NCBI GenBank assembly: GCA_012295275.1
Contig: CM022677.1
Span: 15,660,970 to 15,724,969, forward strand
Reading direction: 5' to 3'
DNA from: Chrysomallon squamiferum
Lineage: Eukaryota > Mollusca > Gastropoda > Neomphalida > Peltospiridae
Length of the DNA stretch: 64,000 bases
The notes beneath the pieces are model-generated. The model saw nothing but the letters and a program-made list of their open reading frames with translations. It did no database searches and was not told the origin of the DNA. How positions within the stretch are numbered: position 1 is the first letter of the stretch; each line of letters begins with the position of its first letter. Below are positions 59,212 to 64,000 of the stretch, one piece after another. A program made the position numbers and the translations under genes.

Positions 59212-59835
59212 TCTCTTTCTCTTGCTCTATCTTTCTCTTGCTCTCTATCTCTTTCTCTTTTCTCTCTTTCTCTCTCTGTCTATCTGTGTCTCTCTGTGTG
59301 ACTCTCTCGGTCTCTGTGTCTATCTCTCTCTGTCTCTCTTTCCCTCTCACTGTCTCTCTCTTTTCTCTCTTTCTCTCTCTGTCTATCTCTGTCTCTCTCT
59401 CCCACTCTCTGACTCTGTCTCTCTCAGTCTTTCTTTATCGGTCTCTCTCTATATCTCTCTGTCTCTCTCTGAATCTCTCTTTCTCCCTCTCTCCCTCTCT
59501 CTCTGTCTCTCTCTGAATCTCTCTCTGTCTCTATCTGTCTCTGAATCTCTCTTTTTCTCCCTGCTATATCGCTATCTCTCTTTCTCTCTCTGACTCCGTA
59601 TTTCTGTCTCTCTGTCTCTCTCTCTCTATCTGACTCTCTCCCTGTCTCCATCTATCTGTCTCTATCTTTATCTCGCTGTCTCTCTCATTGTCTGTTTCTC
59701 TCTGTCTCTCTGACACTCTGTGTCTCTGTCTCTCTTTCTCTCTCTGTCTATCTGTCTGTCTCTGTCTGTATCTCTCTCCATGTTTTTTTCTGTCTCTGTC
59801 TTTTTCTCTCTAACTCTCTCTGTAACTCGCTTTCT
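59212..59835. repeat. TCTC/TCTG-rich pyrimidine satellite
   Basis: More than 600 bp almost purely C/T with TCTCTCTG, CTGTCTCTCTC and ACTCTCTG units. The overlapping long frames (poly-Ser/Leu, Arg/Glu) are artefacts. Confidence 0.95.
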
Positions 59836-61375
59836 TCTCTCCACACAAACGTATCAATTCTGCCTAAAGCAAAACTAACCAACAGCAAAAGCAACAGCTA
59901 TAACACCAATATTAGCAATAATAACAATAATAAAAATAGTAATAATTATGTACCACAGTAAAAACAATAACAGTGTTAGCAATAATATCAACAACAAAAA
60001 TAAAAACAAACAAAAATGAAAGAAAGATCACACACACACACACAAACACACTTAATTACACTTTTAAACACCTGAAATGATGTTACATTCCACGCTCTAG
60101 AAATCACTATATCTGTGAAATTTAAAGGTGTCAGTATCAAATGGCAGAAAAACAGCATTTATATGTAATTGAAATTTTATACAGTGAAATGAAATTTTCA
60201 TGAAAATGTACAATCTTAGTCGTAGTGAAACCCAAATCTCTCTTTCTCTAATTATAATAAATAATATATACAAATTTTCATGTATCAAAATGGAATGTCG
60301 TAATAAATTTAAATTCTTATTTTTATTTTGAATAGTATGAATGAATAAATATTAAGTTTTTAGTAAAGAAACATTTTAAATATATGAAATAAACTAAGAA
60401 TGCACAGAGATACTACTACTACTACTAATAATAATAATAATTAGTCAATTTCATAGACAAAGTAGTCTAACGGAAATAACTGTTGTCCATTAATAATAGG
60501 AATGAATATAACGATGATAATGGATAACAACATTAACAACAACAGAACAGATTTTGAAAAAGGAAATAACAAAAATAATGTTGTATTTTGTAATTTAGAT
60601 TTCTGTTTCATTTAATTCATTTAGTTAAGTGCTAAAGAAATGATATGAAATTAAATTTTAAGAATATATATTAAATTATTAAATAATTGTTTGATAATAA
60701 TATTAAACGAAAAATAACAAATAGTGGCATAATGAATCAATAATAACAATTTTATTACATTAAATATTTTCACAAACTTTGATGAATCTTCTATTCACAT
60801 ATTTCCACAAATTGATTTCATATCAAGCAATTCTGATAAACCCTTTTTTACTGTAAGAAAGGGGAGATAACTCCATCCGAGAAAGTATTCGTTTTTATAT
60901 TAAAGGGAAATAACTATTTGTGAATATATTCGCTGCTAACTATTATTAAGAACTATTTTATTCAATATAACAAATATTCATTTCTTTCTCCTTTTACCAT
61001 CGGACAAAACTATACTGTAGAACACAATTCTTGCATTTTTAAGTTTCCACTATCCTTATCATATTTCAAGTTCAGAGTTGTATCAAAATATAAATTTTCT
61101 TTTTGTAAATTTTAGATTTCAACACATTAGATATTTTCAGCATTGAATTATTATTATTAATATAAAAAAAAAAAGATGTTATTTACCTTTTATATATTGA
61201 TATATTAATCTAACAAAGAATATCCTATAAATATTTCCATCTGCTCTATAATTTTAATGTAAAAAGCATTCATTATTTAAAATGCTTATCAAATGATTAA
61301 ACAGTGTCCACTAATTAAATTCAATTAAATTATTGGATTCCATTGGTTGAAAATATACCTGAACATTAATCACAA
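59836..61375. other. AT-rich with isolated GGGGAGATAAC motifs
   Basis: No gene seen. GGGGAGATAACTCCATCC at about 60861 and GGGAAATAACTATTTGTGAATA TATTCGCTG at 60904 are stray members of the arrays that follow (GGGAGATAACTCCATCCCAG recurs at 61441). Confidence 0.6.
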
Positions 61376-62225
61376 GCGAATATATTCCTATATAGAGTTA
61401 TCTACCCTTGTAAGTGTTTATACTTTGATTATTCAGATAGGGGAGATAACTCCATCCCAGAATTTATTCGTTTTCATATTAAAGGGACATAACTCTATTT
61501 ATGAATATATTGACATATAGTTATCTCCCTTAACGTGAAACCAAATATCCTCTCGGATAGAGTTATGTCCCCTTTGGTACATTTTTCTCCTTGATTATTC
61601 AGGTTAAAACGAACATATTCCTATATAGATTTATCTCCCTTTAACATGAAAACGAATAACCTCTCGGACAGTTATGTCCCCTTCGTTACATTTTTCTCCT
61701 TGATTATTCAGGTTAAAACGAACATATTCCTATATGGATTTATCTCCCTTTAACATAACGAATAACCTCTCGGATAGAGGTATCTCCCCTTTGTTACATT
61801 TTTCTCCTTGATTATTCAGGTTAAAACGAACATATTCCTATATGGATTTATCTCCCTTTAACATAACGAATAACCTCTCGGATAGAGGTATCTCCCCTTT
61901 GTTACATTTTCTCCTTGATTATTCAGGTTAAAACGAATATATTCCTATATAGATTTCTCTCCCTTTAACATGAAAACGAATAACCTCTCGGATAGTTATC
62001 TCCCCATTGTTACATTTTTCTCCTTGATTATTCAGGTTAAAACGAATATATTTCTATATCGATTTCTCTCCCTTTAACATGAAAACGAATAACCTATCGG
62101 ATAGTTATCTCCCCTTTGTTACATTTTTCTCTTCATTATTCAGGTTAAAACGAACATATTGCTATGTAGAGTTATCTGATAAAGGGAAATAACTCTATTT
62201 GTGAATATATTCGCTGGTAACTATT
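61376..62225 (+). repeat. Tandem array, 105-110 bp unit, about 7 copies, with TTATCTCCC motifs
   Basis: Unit: TTATTCAGGTTAAAACGAAC, ATATTCCTATATAGATTTAT CTCCCTTTAACATGAAAACG, AATAACCTCTCGGATAGTTA TCTCCCCTTTGTTACATTTT TCTCC. Two TTATCTCCC-type motifs per unit; some copies have TTATGTCCCC. Confidence 0.93.
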
Positions 62226-62310
62226 ATTAAGACATTTCTTATTCGATATAGAAGTTTGTAACAGCAGAACAATACCAAAAAAAATAGTTTAAAAAATAAA
62301 AACGCATGGC

Positions 62311-62335
62311 ACCTACCCCCCTGCCCTAGTATCCC
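62311..62335. mobile_element. Single terminus of the CCCCCCTGCCCTAGT element
   Basis: CACCTACCCCCCTGCCCTAG TATCCC matches the right end of the element at 62831-62998. Possibly a solo or truncated copy. Confidence 0.5.
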
Positions 62336-62594
62336 ACCCTCACAGCTTGTGAAGGTACTGAACCAAGTTCAAACTTTAATGTTTCTTGTAAGCATGTTCA
62401 TATGTGTGAGATCGTAGGATTGAATCTCGGCGTTTTTGGAGACACCAGCAGTACTTTCCGATTCCAGATTCATCTACGAAATATTGTGAAAACATCACTT
62501 TCTTTATATATAACATGGGTCATACCCCGTGATGTGTCACCAGAGGTGGGAGGAGTTTACTCGGCGAAGTAATGGCTATATTGATTACAGTTTA

Positions 62595-62785
62595 GTGATA
62601 TGTGCTCACAAACATATTAGGTCCCTTACGTGAGATGTACTCAGTAAACAAAGTGAAAATAGTATCGATTACAGTTATCTCCCTTACATGATATGTACTC
62701 GCTAAATAAAGTAAAAATTATATCGATTAGAGTTATCTCCCTTTATTGATATGTGCTCGCAACTTTAATACTTACGTGAGATGTA
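62595..62785 (+). repeat. Tandem repeat, about 60-65 bp, 3 copies, with TTATCTCCCTT
   Basis: GATATGTGCTCGC / GAGATGTACTCAGTAAACAA AGTGAAAATAGTATCGATTA (C/G)AGTTATCTCCCTT recurs at about 62600, 62635 and 62690. Confidence 0.8.
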
Positions 62786-62830
62786 CTCACTAATCTTACG
62801 TACGCTAATTATCCATATGGGATAAATGCC

Positions 62831-62998
62831 GGGGACTAGGGCAGGGGGCGGATAGATAAAAATAGAACACGTTTCCCTGGCAGTCAGCCCGTGCTTCCGG
62901 GGTAGGGCGGGAGGGCATGTGTTCAACTCACCTTTTCTGTCCGGGACACTAAGCTCACCCGTTTTATCCTATCCACCCCCCTGCCCTAGTCACCCACA
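62831..62998. mobile_element. Candidate MITE, about 168 bp, with 22-25 bp inverted ends
   Basis: Left end GGGGACTAGGGCAGGGGGCG GAT; the right end inverted is GGGTGACTAGGGCAGGGGGG TGGAT. The interior is GC-rich and non-coding (CCGTGCTTCCGGGGTAGGGC). No clear target duplication was found, so the superfamily is open. Confidence 0.55.
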
Positions 62999-63716
62999 CA
63001 CCGACTGTCTGTCCTGCATATGGATGGAGCTACTGATAAACACAGGCTGAAGTTTGTAGGGGCTTTTAAAGATTAAACTGGTAATTAAATATTTAAAAAA
63101 AGTAATATTGTTTTTGTTTACTGACTGAAAATATAGAAACTTATCTAGTGATCATATATTGCAATTACTGATAGTGACTTCAGGATCTATCCGATCTATC
63201 AATCTATCCGTGCATACACATACATATACATGCACGCATGCATACTGCACACTGTCTGATAGAGGTAGCTTCTGAAAATCGACTGAATATTGACGAGTAT
63301 AAATAAAATATATATGAATCCATGATGAGTGTTTACATTGGTGTGTGTTGGTGCACACATTTGCATACAACAAACACATAAATTAAGCTATGCATTTCTT
63401 TATTTTTTATTGGTTTTCATCCATTTCCAATCCAGTGCCTCCTGCAAGCATTATTAGAGATTTTAAAAAATGATTTAAATAATTACATATATTTATCTTG
63501 TCAATCAATTTATATTTGTTAAACAGTTTACACAAATACTTTGAGGTGTAAATAATGTTTATCAATATTCTCACTTCAACAGACAAGTTAGTTGCCCTCA
63601 AAAGAAAATGGTGATTTGGGAAAAAAAAATCACTGTCAACCTTTATATGTTCATTTTATTGCGTTCTACCTGCATTAGAGAAGTGATCCCTATTGTGTTT
63701 ACTCATCTGACAGCCC
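62999..63716. other. AT-rich, no gene seen
   Basis: Short frames only. Confidence 0.5.
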
Positions 63717-63916
63717 NNNNNNNNNNNNNNNNNNNNNNNNNNNNNNNNNNNNNNNNNNNNNNNNNNNNNNNNNNNNNNNNNNNNNNNNNNNNNNNNNNNN
63801 NNNNNNNNNNNNNNNNNNNNNNNNNNNNNNNNNNNNNNNNNNNNNNNNNNNNNNNNNNNNNNNNNNNNNNNNNNNNNNNNNNNNNNNNNNNNNNNNNNNN
63901 NNNNNNNNNNNNNNNN
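63717..63916. other. Assembly gap, 200 N
   Basis: Exactly 200 unknown bases, a round number that suggests a placeholder of unknown true size. Confidence 0.98.
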
Positions 63917-64000
63917 TCAGTAACATTAGTTATTTCATTTTTAACAGTTTGCTATTTTTTATTATTTTATTTGTATATTTTTATTTTCAGAATACACATA
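63917..64000 (+). repeat. Second copy of the 54574-54655 intron/exon edge
   Basis: AACATTAGTTATTT, TTTTTAACAGTTT, TATTATTTTATTTGTATATT TTTATTTTCAG and AATACACATA match the earlier segment with only a few differences, including the splice acceptor and the first ten exon bases. Confidence 0.9.

Noticed and set aside
59141-59651. 150-codon Ser/Leu-rich frame and its Arg/Glu-rich antisense
   Set aside because: Pure C/T satellite.
62395-62465. Possible tRNA or SINE B box (GGATTGAATCTCGGC)
   Set aside because: No convincing A box upstream and no cloverleaf; a chance match is likely.

Overview
This is a eukaryotic nuclear window: very AT-rich (roughly 70% A+T by eye), full of microsatellites and minisatellites, with short exons bounded by GT/AG splice sites. 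No bacterial operon, rRNA, CRISPR array or intact tRNA was seen. The many GTTATCTCCC / GGGAGATAAC motifs (36.8-37.0 kb and 60.8-62.8 kb) are of a type I associate with mollusc intergenic DNA, and the gene content is animal. A mollusc is my best guess, but it is inference.

Layout. 0-0.9 kb is a minisatellite. At 1.2-1.8 kb there are exon relics on the minus strand. At 5.5-6.9 kb an HDGF/LEDGF-type gene is split into two opposed halves, with the PWWP domain on minus and the basic C-terminal half on plus. At 10.0-10.6 kb there is a CpG-richer patch and a hAT-type MITE. At 13.2-14.1 kb lie a probable Ty3/gypsy integrase tail and a LINE C-terminus. From 24.5 down to 15.8 kb runs a multi-exon minus-strand gene of the KASH5/CCDC155 type (EF-hand-like unit plus long coiled coil), damaged by an in-frame stop and frameshifts. 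From 25.4 to 28.6 kb there are unassigned coding-like relics and one good terminal exon.

Two copies of a prolyl 4-hydroxylase alpha subunit (P4HA) sequence lie at 34.4-34.8 and 50.0-51.1 kb, inside blocks duplicated about 15.4 kb apart. Between them, 37.5-45.2 kb holds the exons of an unrecognised plus-strand gene, interrupted by a 70-bp tandem array headed by a tRNA-like SINE relic. At 53.8-56.5 kb a decayed CAMSAP/Patronin-like exon and neighbouring exons are found. Pieces of this locus recur, mostly inverted, at 1.2-1.8, 14.7-15.6 and 58.4 kb, and again directly after a 200-N gap at the right end.

From 56.5 to 63 kb the DNA is mostly tandem repeats: GATA-rich, TCTC-rich, and a 105-110 bp array carrying the TTATCTCCC motif, plus one small inverted-repeat element. 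Overall this looks like a repeat-driven pseudogene field where local duplication, inversion and microsatellite growth have broken several genes. None of the recognised genes reads through intact. Some single-base breaks could be assembly errors, but the P4HA internal deletion and the opposed HDGF halves cannot be explained by consensus errors.
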